Source of the DNA: Phellopilus nigrolimitatus
Taxonomy: Eukaryota; Basidiomycota; Agaricomycetes; Hymenochaetales; Hymenochaetaceae
Direction of reading: 5' to 3'
Assembly: GCA_021029095.1 (NCBI GenBank)
Contig: JAJOHG010000087.1
Location: forward strand, 1-64,000
DNA: 64,000 bases
The notes beneath the pieces were generated by a model, which saw only the letters and a program-made list of their open reading frames with translations, was not told where the DNA came from and ran no database searches. Position 1 is the stretch's first letter. Every line of letters begins with the position of its first letter. Made by a program: the position numbers and the translations under genes. Below are positions 53,776 through 64,000 of the stretch, piece after piece.

Positions 53776-54300
53776 CTATGGCTGCGACGGTGCGTCGACG
53801 CGGGCGGCGCGCGTGGTAGTACTGTCTTCGCGAGCGCGCACCCGCCGAACCGGCTGAGGGAGTGTTGTCGATAGAATCTGCTCCAGCATCAGCGTCGCGC
53901 GCGCGTGGCTAGGGGAGGCAGCCGTGACCTCGGCCATAGCGGCAAAGTTCGGCGAAGTTGGAGACGACACGGCGTGCATGTCGTACGGTAGCCCGGAGTA
54001 ATGTGAGCTCGCAGGTTCGGGAAGACGCAGAAGCACCATACTATAGGCCGCTTTGGCTTGGTCTGACTGAGGCGGCTGCGACGATCTGCCGTTTGTCTTG
54101 GCGGTTGCGGAAGCAGGTAGTGGATTCAGAGCGCTCGGCGGCGGAGCAGGGCCATCATCTTTCCCGAGCAGTGACATCTGAGAGCTTGCGAAATGACCAG
54201 GCCCGTATACACGCTCGTGCTCAAGCTTCTCAAGTGCGAGAAAGTACATTAAAAGGAGCAGGTGAAAGCCGCCCGTTGGATCTGCGGACTCGCTCTGCAT
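53776..54300 (-). pseudogene. KIN1: KIN1-like kinase, inverted linker segment of copy 2
   Basis: On the minus strand: ESADPTGGFHLLLLMYFLAL, EKLEHERVYGPGHFASSQMS and SYDMHAVSS-like words ([19 protein letters not shown]). These belong after the kinase domain of the same protein and appear on the plus strand in copy 1 (47280-47540). Here they are reversed, so an inversion of about 0.5 kb has occurred. Confidence 0.65.
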
Positions 54301-55744
54301 GTCTACGAGAGACTCTGCTGATGATGTTGGCGCGGCTGAGGAGTGGCGCGCTGGACCTCGAGGACGAGCAGGACCTGTTCACGCAGGCTATCCGGGTGGC
54401 AATTCTGGATCTCTTGCTCCGTGGGACGAAGCATAACAAGTCTTCTCTAACATTTCTGCTGTTGTTCGGAAAGGTAGCACCCGATGCACAGATCCAGGAC
54501 GCACACGCTCTCGGGTCGAGGGAGATTTGTCTGCATGCTGTGCTTTATCTGCTGAACACGGGTGGGCCGAGGCTGAACGGTAATGGGAAGGGAAGGGAAG
54601 GAAAAAGCGCAGAGCGGGAAAGGCAATCCCGCTGTTCGAGAGCCAGCCCGTCCTAGCTGAGCTGTTGTACAAGCTCATTTATCAGCTGTGTGAGCATCCG
54701 CGTACAAGTTCGTCCCTAATGCTTTATCTCCAGATATGCGAGGACTTTTTCGCTCGCCACCTGTCTGCGATGGCCGTGCACGCTCCCTTCGAGACTCCAT
54801 TTATTGAAATGCTTTACATTGATGGGTCCCGCGTCGCCACGACATGTGCGACAATGAAGGCCTTCCTCAGAATCCGTTCCTGGTTGCTGGATCTTACATC
54901 GCTTGAGCTGCACGTCCTGACGAACAGGGGCCAGAACCAACACGTCAAGGACCTCCTGGATCTGCTCTTCGGCACCACAGACTCGTATCATAAATCAGAG
55001 AGCGATTGGGAGCATGATATTTTCAGCCATTCAACGATGTCAGCCAGTTGCAGATTCGCCTTATCGAGCTCTTCCAGTCGTTGGAATTTGAGTGGCATGA
55101 CAGTGTGTCACCGTTACACCCGTCGACTTGCAGTTCCATACGACACTTAACCTGCACTTTTGTGTTCGTGCGGATGAAAACGGATGTGAGGTCGTCGATC
55201 GCAGAGGCCTTTTCGAGCTCCTCAGCAACGCCCGCAGGACGTTCATGCGCCAAGGGAAAATCGCCAGCACGGCCCACAACACGCAGCTCGACGCCGGGAT
55301 GAGGTATATCTTGGAAAGCTGAGTTAGAGAACAATTGGCGCGAGGTCCAGTTTGCACTCAATGTCAGTTACGAGTTGTGGAAGCAACTGGCCGACGTCGT
55401 ACTCACGAAATGCTTCGGTCGTATTGCTCACGACCTGCGCAAAGACATCCTTTTCGATTTGCTGTACGTCCTCCCACCAGCGATTCGCATCACCGCCTTA
55501 CCTGAGTCATCCGCTATCCTTCTTTCCGAGGTACTCTTTTTATTCATTACTAAGTTGCGGGAAGCACGGTGTCAGGTATACTTGCTTTCTTGTGGAGATT
55601 CGCTAGATTCGAGTGCTTTGCCGGAAGGGAGAAGAACAACATTACTTCGCCATATACTAGACTGCATTATGAATAAGAACAGGCAGGGACTCGTCCGCGG
55701 AAACATTTACACAGCTTTGGTAAACTTCCTCGGTTTCATGCATG
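54301..55744 (+). pseudogene. NUP192: Nup192/Nup205-like nucleoporin pseudogene (internal part)
   Basis: IRVAILDLLLRGTKHNKSSL, TFLLLFGKVAPDAQIQDAHA, LAELLYKLIYQLCEHPRTSS, YLQICEDFFARHLSAM, LRIRSWLLDLTSLELHVLTN, VDLQFHTTLNLHFCVRADEN, VVDRRGLFELLSNARRTF, FALNVSYELWKQLADVV, DILFDLLYVLPPAIRITALP and LVRGNIYTALVNFLGFMHG, all in order. This is the middle of the large inner-ring nucleoporin. Frameshifts lie near 54610, 55018, 55105 and 55322. It ends at a GTGAGT donor at 55745. The long preserved order suggests a recent loss of function. Confidence 0.78.
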
Positions 55745-56166
55745 GTGAGTGCGAGCCGCTTGCGTACCGTAAAGCCAGAACTAGCCAATCGGCAGGGTGC
55801 ATTGGCGCGGGGCCATGCTCCTCGACCGGCAGGGGTGCATGGCACGGCACGAGCGGAAGAACAGGCACAGGTGCAGCCTGTTTGCGTCGGCGATGGTGGA
55901 CGGGCCATTAGGACGCCACCGCTGCCCGTCGTCAAGTATGGGCATGGCGGACGCGTTGTCCGTGGCATTTGGACACGCAACAGAGGAGAAAGAGGGCGCA
56001 GGCCGCCTGTCTTCCAGGCGGGACTCATGATTCTATCATAACCTAGATAAATTTCCTATCTCTGTCTCTCCTACTCTCCACTGCTTGTACTCAGAGAAGA
56101 GAATGAATAAGAGAAGAACAAAAAGATATTTAAAAAAAAAAACTAAAAAAAAAATGAATCAATAAA
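55745..56166. other. Junction region before the satellite
   Basis: A plus frame (FASAMVDGPLGRHRCPSSSM, ADALSVAFGHATEEKEG; to about 56030) may be another gene scrap, not recognised. An A-rich run (56130-56160) leads into the array. Confidence 0.3.
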
Positions 56167-59100
56167 CACAAGTTAAAAATGGAATTTGCAGACAGGTAAT
56201 GAAAATCCGCTTCAGAGACAAACAGACGTAGAAAGTTTGGTTGTGTTCCGATGCGTTTGAAACTCGGTGAGAACATGATCCAGGATGATTCAGACATGTC
56301 CAACCCGTTTACGAAGTTTTTCAGAAACGAATCCAGTTTTGCTCCCCCGATATCCGGCCAGTAGTGGCGACCGAGTCGGAAACATAGACGTGCGATGTAA
56401 TCGGAAGTCTTTCATACTGGGCATGATCGAATCAACACAGTATAACCAGCTTCAACTCACCCGACACAAGTTAAAAATGGAATTTGCAGACAGGTAATGA
56501 AAATCCGCTTCAGAGACAAACAGACGTAGAAAGTTTGGTTGTGTTCCGATGCGTTTGAAACTCGGTGAGAACATGATCCAGGATGATTCAGACATGTCCA
56601 ACCCGTTTACGAAGTTTTTCAGAAACGAATCCAGTTTTGCTCCCCCGATATCCGGCCAGTAGTGGCGACCGAGTCGGAAACATAGACGTGCGATGTAATC
56701 GGAAGTCTTTCATACTGGGCATGATCGAATCAACACAGTATAACCAGCTTCAACTCACCCGACACAAGTTAAAAATGGAATTTGCAGACAGGTAATGAAA
56801 ATCCGCTTCAGAGACAAACAGACGTAGAAAGTTTGGTTGTGTTCCGATGCGTTTGAAACTCGGTGAGAACATGATCCAGGATGATTCAGACATGTCCAAC
56901 CCGTTTACGAAGTTTTTCAGAAACGAATCCAGTTTTGCTCCCCCGATATCCGGCCAGTAGTGGCGACCGAGTCGGAAACATAGACGTGCGATGTAATCGG
57001 AAGTCTTTCATACTGGGCATGATCGAATCAACACAGTATAACCAGCTTCAACTCACCCGACACAAGTTAAAAATGGAATTTGCAGACAGGTAATGAAAAT
57101 CCGCTTCAGAGACAAACAGACGTAGAAAGTTTGGTTGTGTTCCGATGCGTTTGAAACTCGGTGAGAACATGATCCAGGATGATTCAGACATGTCCAACCC
57201 GTTTACGAAGTTTTTCAGAAACGAATCCAGTTTTGCTCCCCCGATATCCGGCCAGTAGTGGCGACCGAGTCGGAAACATAGACGTGCGATGTAATCGGAA
57301 GTCTTTCATACTGGGCATGATCGAATCAACACAGTATAACCAGCTTCAACTCACCCGACACAAGTTAAAAATGGAATTTGCAGACAGGTAATGAAAATCC
57401 GCTTCAGAGACAAACAGACGTAGAAAGTTTGGTTGTGTTCCGATGCGTTTGAAACTCGGTGAGAACATGATCCAGGATGATTCAGACATGTCCAACCCGT
57501 TTACGAAGTTTTTCAGAAACGAATCCAGTTTTGCTCCCCCGATATCCGGCCAGTAGTGGCGACCGAGTCGGAAACATAGACGTGCGATGTAATCGGAAGT
57601 CTTTCATACTGGGCATGATCGAATCAACACAGTATAACCAGCTTCAACTCACCCGACACAAGTTAAAAATGGAATTTGCAGACAGGTAATGAAAATCCGC
57701 TTCAGAGACAAACAGACGTAGAAAGTTTGGTTTAGTTCCGATGTGTTTGAAACTCGGTGAGAACATGATCCAGGATGATTCAGACATGTCCAACCCGTTT
57801 ACGAAGTTTTTCAGAAACGAATCCAGTTTTGCTCCCCCGATATCCGGCCAGTAGTGGCGACCGAGTCGGAAACATAGACGTGCGATGTAATCAGGAAGTC
57901 TTTCATACTGGAATGATCGAATCAACACAGTATCACCAGCTTCAACTCACCCGACACAAGTTAAAAATGGAATTTGCAGACAGGTAATGAAAATCCGCTT
58001 CAGAGACAAACAGACGTAGAAAGTTTGGTTTAGTTCCGATGTGTTTGAAACTCGGTGAGAACATGATCCAGGATGATTCAGACATGTCCAACCCGTTTAC
58101 GAAGTTTTTCAGAAACGAATCCAGTTTTGCTCCCCCGATATCCGGCCAGTAGTGGCGACCGAGTCGGAAACATAGACGTGCGATGTAATCAGGAAGTCTT
58201 TCATACTGGGAATGATCGAATCAACACAGTATAACCAGCTTCAACTCACCCGACACAAGTTAAAAATGGAATTTGCAGACAGGTAATGAAAATCCGCTTC
58301 AGAGACAAACAGACGTAGAAAGTTTGGTTAGTGTTCCGATGTGTTTGAAACTCGGTGAGAACATGATCCAGGATGATTCAGACATGTCCAACCCGTTTAC
58401 GAAGTTTTTCAGAAACGAATCCAGTTTTGCTCCCCCGATATCCGGCCAGTAGTGGCGACCGAGTCGGAAACATAGACGTGCGATGTAATCAGGAAGTCTT
58501 TCATACTGGGAATGATCGAATCAACACAGTATCACCAGCTTCAACTCACCCGACACAAGTTAAAAATGGAATTTGCAGACAGGTAATGAAAATCCGCTGT
58601 CAGAGACAAACAGACGTAGAAAGTTTGGTTTAGTTCCGATGCTGTTTGAAACTCGGTGAGAACATGATCCAGGATGATTCAGACATGTCCAACCCGTTTA
58701 CGAAGTTTTTCAGAAACGAATCCAGTTTTGCTCCCCCGATATCCGGCCAGTAGTGGCGACCGAGTCGGAAACATAGACGTGCGATGTAATCAGGAAGTCG
58801 TTCATAATCGGAATGATCGAATCAACACAGTATCACCAGCTTCAACTCACCCGACACAAGTTAAAAATGGAATTTGCAGACAGGTAATGAAAATCCGCTT
58901 CAGAGACAAACAGACGTAGAAAGTTTGGTTCAGTTCCGATGTGTTTGAAACTCGGTGAGAACATGATCCAGGATGATTCAGACATGTCCAACCCGTTTAC
59001 GAAGTTTTTCAGAAACGAATCCAGTTTTGCTCCCCCGATATCCGGCCAGTAGTGGCGACCGAGTCGGAAACATAGACGTGCGATGTAATCAGGAAGTCTG

Positions 59101-62100
59101 TTCATAATCGGAATGATCGAATCAACACAGTATCACCAGCTTCAACTCACCCGACACAAGTTAAAATGGAATTTGCAGACAGGTAATGAAAATCCGCTTC
59201 AGAGACAAACAGACGTAGAAAGCTTTGGTTCAGTTCCGATGTGTTTGAAACTCGGTGAGAACATGATCCAGGATGATTCAGACATGTCCAACCCGTTTAC
59301 GAAGTTTTTCAGAAACGAATCCAGTTTTGCTCCCCCGATATCCGGCCAGTAGTGGCGACCGAGTCGGAAACATAGACGTGCGATGTAATCAGAAGTTGTT
59401 CATAATCGGAATGATCGAATCAACACAGTATCACAAGCTTCAACTCACCCGACACAAGTTAAAAATGGAATTTGCAGACAGGTAATGAAAATCCGCTGTC
59501 AGAGACAAACAGACGTAGAAAGTTTGGTTCAGTTCCGATGTGTTTGAAACTCGGTGAGAACATGATCCAGGATGATTCAGACATGTCCAACCCGTTTACG
59601 AAGTTTTTCAGAAACGAATCCAGTTTTGCTCCCCCGATATCCGGCCAGTAGTGGCGACCGAGTCGGAAACATAGACGTGCGATGTAATCAGAAGTCTGTT
59701 CATAATCGGAATGATCGAATCAACACAGTATCACGAGCTTCAACTCACCCGACACAAGTTAAAAATGGAATTTGCAGACAGGTAATGAAAATCCGCGTCA
59801 GAGACAAACAGACGTAGAAAGTTTGGTTCAGTTCCGATGTGTTTGAAACTCGGTGAGAACATGATCCAGGATGATTCAGACATGTCCAACCCGTTTACGA
59901 AGTTTTTCAGAAACGAATCCAGTTTTGCTCCCCCGATATCCGGCCAGTAGTGGCGACCGAGTCGGAAACATAGACGTGCGATGTAATCAGAAGTTGTTCA
60001 TAATCGGAATGATCGAATCAACACAGTATCACAAGCTTCAACTCACCCGACACAAGTTAAAAATGGAATTTGCAGACAGGTAATGAAAATCCGCTTCAGA
60101 GACAAACAGACGTAGAAAGTTTGGTTCAGTTCCGATGTGTTTGAAACTCGGTGAGAACATGATCCAGGATGATTCAGACATGTCCAACCCGTTTACGAAG
60201 TTTTTCAGAAACGAATCCAGTTTTGCTCCCCCGATATCCGGCCAGTAGTGGCGACCGAGTCGGAAACATAGACGTGCGATGTAATCAGGAAGTCTTTCAT
60301 AATCGGAATGATCGAATCAACACAGTATCACAAGCTTCAACTCACCCGACACAAGTTAAAAATGGAATTTGCAGACAGGTAATGAAAATCCGCTGTCAGA
60401 GACAAACAGACGTAGAAAGTTTGGTTCAGTTCCGATGTGTTTGAAACTCGGTGAGAACATGATCCAGGATGATTCAGACATGTCCAACCCGTTTACGAAG
60501 TTTTTCAGAAACGAATCCAGTTTTGCTCCCCCGATATCCGGCCAGTAGTGGCGACCGAGTCGGAAACATAGACGTGCGATGTAATCAGGAAGTCGTTCAT
60601 AATCGGAATGATCGAATCAACACAGTATCACGAGCTTCAACTCACCCGACACAAGTTAAAATGGAATTTGCAGACAGGTAATGAAAATCCGCTTCAGAGA
60701 CAAACAGACGTAGAAAGTTTGGTTCAGTTCCGATGTGTTTGAAACTCGGTGAGAACATGATCCAGGATGATTCAGACATGTCCAACCCGTTTACGAAGTT
60801 TTTCAGAAACGAATCCAGTTTTGCTCCCCCGATATCCGGCCAGTAGTGGCGACCGAGTCGGAAACATAGACGTGCGATGTAATCAGAAGTCGTTCATAAT
60901 CGGAATGATCGAATCAACACAGTATCACGAGCTTCAACTCACCCGACACAAGTTAAAAATGGAATTTGCAGACAGGTAATGAAAATCCGCTTCAGAGACA
61001 AACAGACGTAGAAAGTTTGGTTCAGTTCCGATGTGTTTGAAACTCGGTGAGAACATGATCCAGGATGATTCAGACATGTCCAACCCGTTTACGAAGTTTT
61101 TCAGAAACGAATCCAGTTTTGCTCCCCCGATATCCGGCCAGTAGTGGCGACCGAGTCGGAAACATAGACGTGCGATGTAATCAGGAAGTCTGTTCATAAT
61201 CGGAATGATCGAATCAACACAGTATCACGAGCTTCAACTCACCCGACACAAGTTAAAAATGGAATTTGCAGACAGGTAATGAAAATCCGCGTCAGAGACA
61301 AACAGACGTAGAAAGTTTGGTTCAGTTCCGATGTGTTTGAAACTCGGTGAGAACATGATCCAGGATGATTCAGACATGTCCAACCCGTTTACGAAGTTTT
61401 TCAGAAACGAATCCAGTTTTGCTCCCCCGATATCCGGCCAGTAGTGGCGACCGAGTCGGAAACATAGACGTGCGATGTAATCAGGAAGTTGTTCATAATC
61501 GGAATGATCGAATCAACACAGTATCACGAGCTTCAACTCACCCGACACAAGTTAAAAATGGAATTTGCAGACAGGTAATGAAAATCCGCGTCAGAGACAA
61601 ACAGACGTAGAAAGTTTGGTTCAGTTCCGATGTGTTTGAAACTCGGTGAGAACATGATCCAGGATGATTCAGACATGTCCAACCCGTTTACGAAGTTTTT
61701 CAGAAACGAATCCAGTTTTGCTCCCCCGATATCCGGCCAGTAGTGGCGACCGAGTCGGAAACATAAACGTGCGATGTAATCAGGAGTTGTTCATAATCGG
61801 AATGATCGAATCAACACAGTATCACGAGCTTCAACTCACCCGACACAAGTTAAAAATGGAATTTGCAGACAGGTAATGAAAATCCGCGTCAGAGACAAAC
61901 AGACGTAGAAAGTTTGGTTCAGTTCCGATGTGTTTGAAACTCGGTGAGAACATGATCCAGGATGATTCAGACATGTCCAACCCGTTTACGAAGTTTTTCA
62001 GAAACGAATCCAGTTTTGCTCCCCCGATATCCGGCCAGTAGTGGCGACCGAGTCGGAAACATAAACGTGCGATGTAATCAGGAGTTGTTCATAATCGGAA

Positions 62101-62631
62101 TGATCGAATCAACACAGTATCACGAGCTTCAACTCACCCGACACAAGTTAAAAATGGAATTTGCAGACAGGTAATGAAAATCCGCGTCAGAGACAAACAG
62201 ACGTAGAAAGTTTGGTTCAGTTCCGATGTGTTTGAAACTCGGTGAGAACATGATCCAGGATGATTCAGACATGTCCAACCCGTTTACGAAGTTTTTCAGA
62301 AACGAATCCAGTTTTGCTCCCCCGATATCCGGCCAGTAGTGGCGACCGAGTCGGAAACATAGACGTGCGATGTAATCGGAAGTCTTTCATACTGGGCATG
62401 ATCGAATCAACACAGTATAACCAGCTTCAACTCACCCGACACAAGTTAAAAATGGAATTTGCAGACAGGTAATGAAAATCCGCTTCAGAGACAAACAGAC
62501 GTAGAAAGTTTGGTTGTGTTCCGATGCGTTTGAAACTCGGTGAGAACATGATCCAGGATGATTCAGACATGTCCAACCCGTTTACGAAGTTTTTCAGAAA
62601 CGAATCCAGTTTTGCCCCCCGATATCCGGCC
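56167..62631. repeat. 298-bp satellite array, about 21.7 units
   Basis: Taking GATGATTCAGACATG as anchor, units start at about 56285, 56583, 56881, 57179, 57477, 57775, 58074, 58373, 58674, 58975, 59273, 59572, 59871, 60169, 60469, 60767, 61066, 61365, 61664, 61962, 62260 and 62558. Spacing is 298-301 bp. Identity between units is very high (about 95-100%). Three types occur: units 1-5 and 21-22 (TTTCATACTGGGCATGATCG), 6-8, and 9-20 (GTTCATAATCGGAATGATCG). The unit is not a multiple of three, so the short frames in it are unlikely to be genes. Confidence 0.97.
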
Positions 62632-64000
62632 TAGTACCTGGAAGCCTCAAGATATGTACATATCTTCGCCTCGGGGTCAAACACCCATATCTTTGCAAGG
62701 AGACATCGGATGGCCCTGTAACTTGGTAGGTGTGTGGGGGGACATGTCCCACACAGCCTGAAGCAGGTAGATCACGGATTTGCTTGCGTCGTCGCCGTTG
62801 GGAGGCCGAGGTCAACAGGGTCACTTTAGAGCGGGGTCAAAGAGGTCCTCAGATGTAGGAAGGGTGAATTCTCTCAATGTTTCTCATGGGGTCTGTCGAG
62901 GATAATGTTAGGGAAGGAATGTTGGTTATTGTTGTTGGGTTTTGTGTCTTGCTCGTTGTGGAGGAGCATTTGACCCCGATTTTGGGCTTTTTTGGGGGTC
63001 AAATGGGGTCAAAGGCTTTGTATGCAGCTCGTTTTGTTCAATACTTGGCCAGAATGTGGGTATTAGTATCCCGGAAGGTTTGTATAAGGTGCGGAAGCCA
63101 TCAGATCATTTTGTGATTTTGTGATCGCTGTTGACCCACAATGACCAGCTTTTTTGGGGGTCAATTAGTGCCCACTGGCTCAAAACGAGCCGGATTCCTC
63201 TGATACTTTGTACATATGCTGTGTACAGTAGTATAAATTTTTACATGAATTTGCTTTAGTTCCTGGGGATGCAGAAGCATTAATAATGAATTTAGTTGAG
63301 TTTATATCGGTTTTCTATCAGGTCAAACAGTGAAAAAATATGTAAAATTGTCTATTGTTGATGCAGAGCTCTGTGGTGACGGATATAGGTGTGTCTCTAT
63401 GTTAACAAGGTGTGAGGATATGTAGTTTGTGTCTTTGTGGTGTAGATGTCGAGCTAGAGGCCGATGAATGGATTTCTGGCTAAATCGGGAAGTGCTTTCC
63501 CAGGCAAAAAAACGGCGCGCCGTTTTTTTTCCTGAGTGTTATGTAATCTGTGCCAGGTCAAACAAGCCTGTGGACATAGGAAGTGGGAATTCTCTCAGTG
63601 TTTCACATGGGGTATGTCAGGGATAACACTAGGGAAGTATTGTATGAGAAGGTAGATGGGTTTTGTGGCTTGTTCATTGTGTAATAGCATTTGACCTCAA
63701 TTTTTGGCTGTGTTGGGGGGTATAATGAAATTGATGCCTCTGTATGCAGCTCATTATACCCAGAATTTTGCCAGTATGTGGGTATTAGTGCCCCAGAAGG
63801 TTTGTTGAAGGTGTAGAAGCCACCAGATTATTTGGTGATTGTATGACCTCTGTTGACCCACTGTGACCTGGTTTGTTTGGGGTCAAATGGGGTCAACGGA
63901 CTCAAATCAAGTCATATCCTTTGGAGTTTTTGTACATATGCTCTGGATAGTGGTATCCAAGTTTCTTAGAAGTTGCTTTATCCACTAGTGAAGCAAGAGC
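62632..64000. repeat. Degenerate tandem duplication, period about 725 bp
   Basis: The segment starting GGGTCAAAGAGGTCCTC near 62831 (GGAAGGGTGAATTCTCTCA, TTTGACCCCGATTTTGGGC, GTGGGTATTAGTATCCCGGA) returns near 63556 with about 75% identity by eye. GGGTCAAA and its complement recur many times. A palindrome, AAGATATGTACATATCTT, lies near 62650. No gene was recognised. Confidence 0.7.
63501..63534. repeat. 34-bp palindrome
   Basis: AAAAAAACGGCGCGCCGTTTTTTT is a perfect inverted repeat without loop, extended by CAGG/CCTG with one mismatch. It contains an AscI-like GGCGCGCC core. Confidence 0.9.

Noticed and set aside
56167..62631. CRISPR array
   Set aside because: Units are 298 bp without unique spacers, in a eukaryotic context.
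56285..62761. Repeated 70-94 aa frames in the satellite as a tandem gene family
   Set aside because: The 298-bp period is not a multiple of three, frames exist on both strands, and they vary only through indels; they are by-products of the repeat.

Overview
The window looks like a transposon-rich stretch of a basidiomycete genome, most likely Agaricomycetes. The evidence is short GT-AG introns (about 50-80 nt), a KDZ transposase tail, a fungal Ty3/Gypsy element, hAT elements, fungal Argonaute, KIN1 and Nup192-like sequences, and multi-exon genes of typical Agaricomycete layout. All family names come from reading the translations by eye; no database search was run.

Only a few genes look intact: a zinc alcohol dehydrogenase (32523-33871, minus, six exons, 356 aa), a LaeA-type methyltransferase (37669-38680, minus, three exons, 296 aa), a seven-helix membrane protein (39293-40738, plus, eight exons, 344 aa), a 108-aa two-exon protein (45416-45819, plus) and a 176-aa AT-rich ORF (16967-17497, minus). 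A large serine-rich gene (24194-27352, minus) is nearly whole but carries one in-frame TGA.

From about 5.6 to 16.5 kb lies a nested transposon. A Gypsy element on the minus strand (LTR about 15.7-16.5 kb, gag, protease region) is split by two non-autonomous hAT-like elements. Element A (9482-11594) is flanked by the 8-bp duplication CCAGGAAG, and element B (11807-14639) by TAGCGCGC. Both share an 18-bp terminal inverted repeat and ACCCG-rich subterminal DNA, and both carry pieces of host genes: ARPC3 and CCT-beta in A; RPL30, V-ATPase subunit a and ATP-citrate lyase in B. Two further ends of the same family lie at 6015-6220 (beside a cyclin-like fragment) and 8155-8360 (beside a hAT transposase relic).

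Elsewhere the window is a mosaic of broken, intron-containing copies of unrelated housekeeping genes: RPL4; SNF5/SFH1-like + plasma-membrane Ca2+-ATPase (two copies in inverted orientation); 3'-5' exonuclease + GEN1-like nuclease + Argonaute; PUF6 + HIR1; importin-4/Kap123 + Msb1-like; two KIN1-like kinases; ISWI; Nup192/205. Fragments within a block mostly point the same way, as expected if several genes were captured by mobile DNA. Three blocks end in a related terminal sequence (about 5.4, 31.6 and 34.1 kb).

The right end is a satellite: about 21.7 copies of a 298-bp unit (56167-62631), then a degenerate duplication of about 725 bp. An 86-bp repeat, an 87-bp dimeric satellite, hairpin elements and a TATA-bearing dispersed repeat occur elsewhere.
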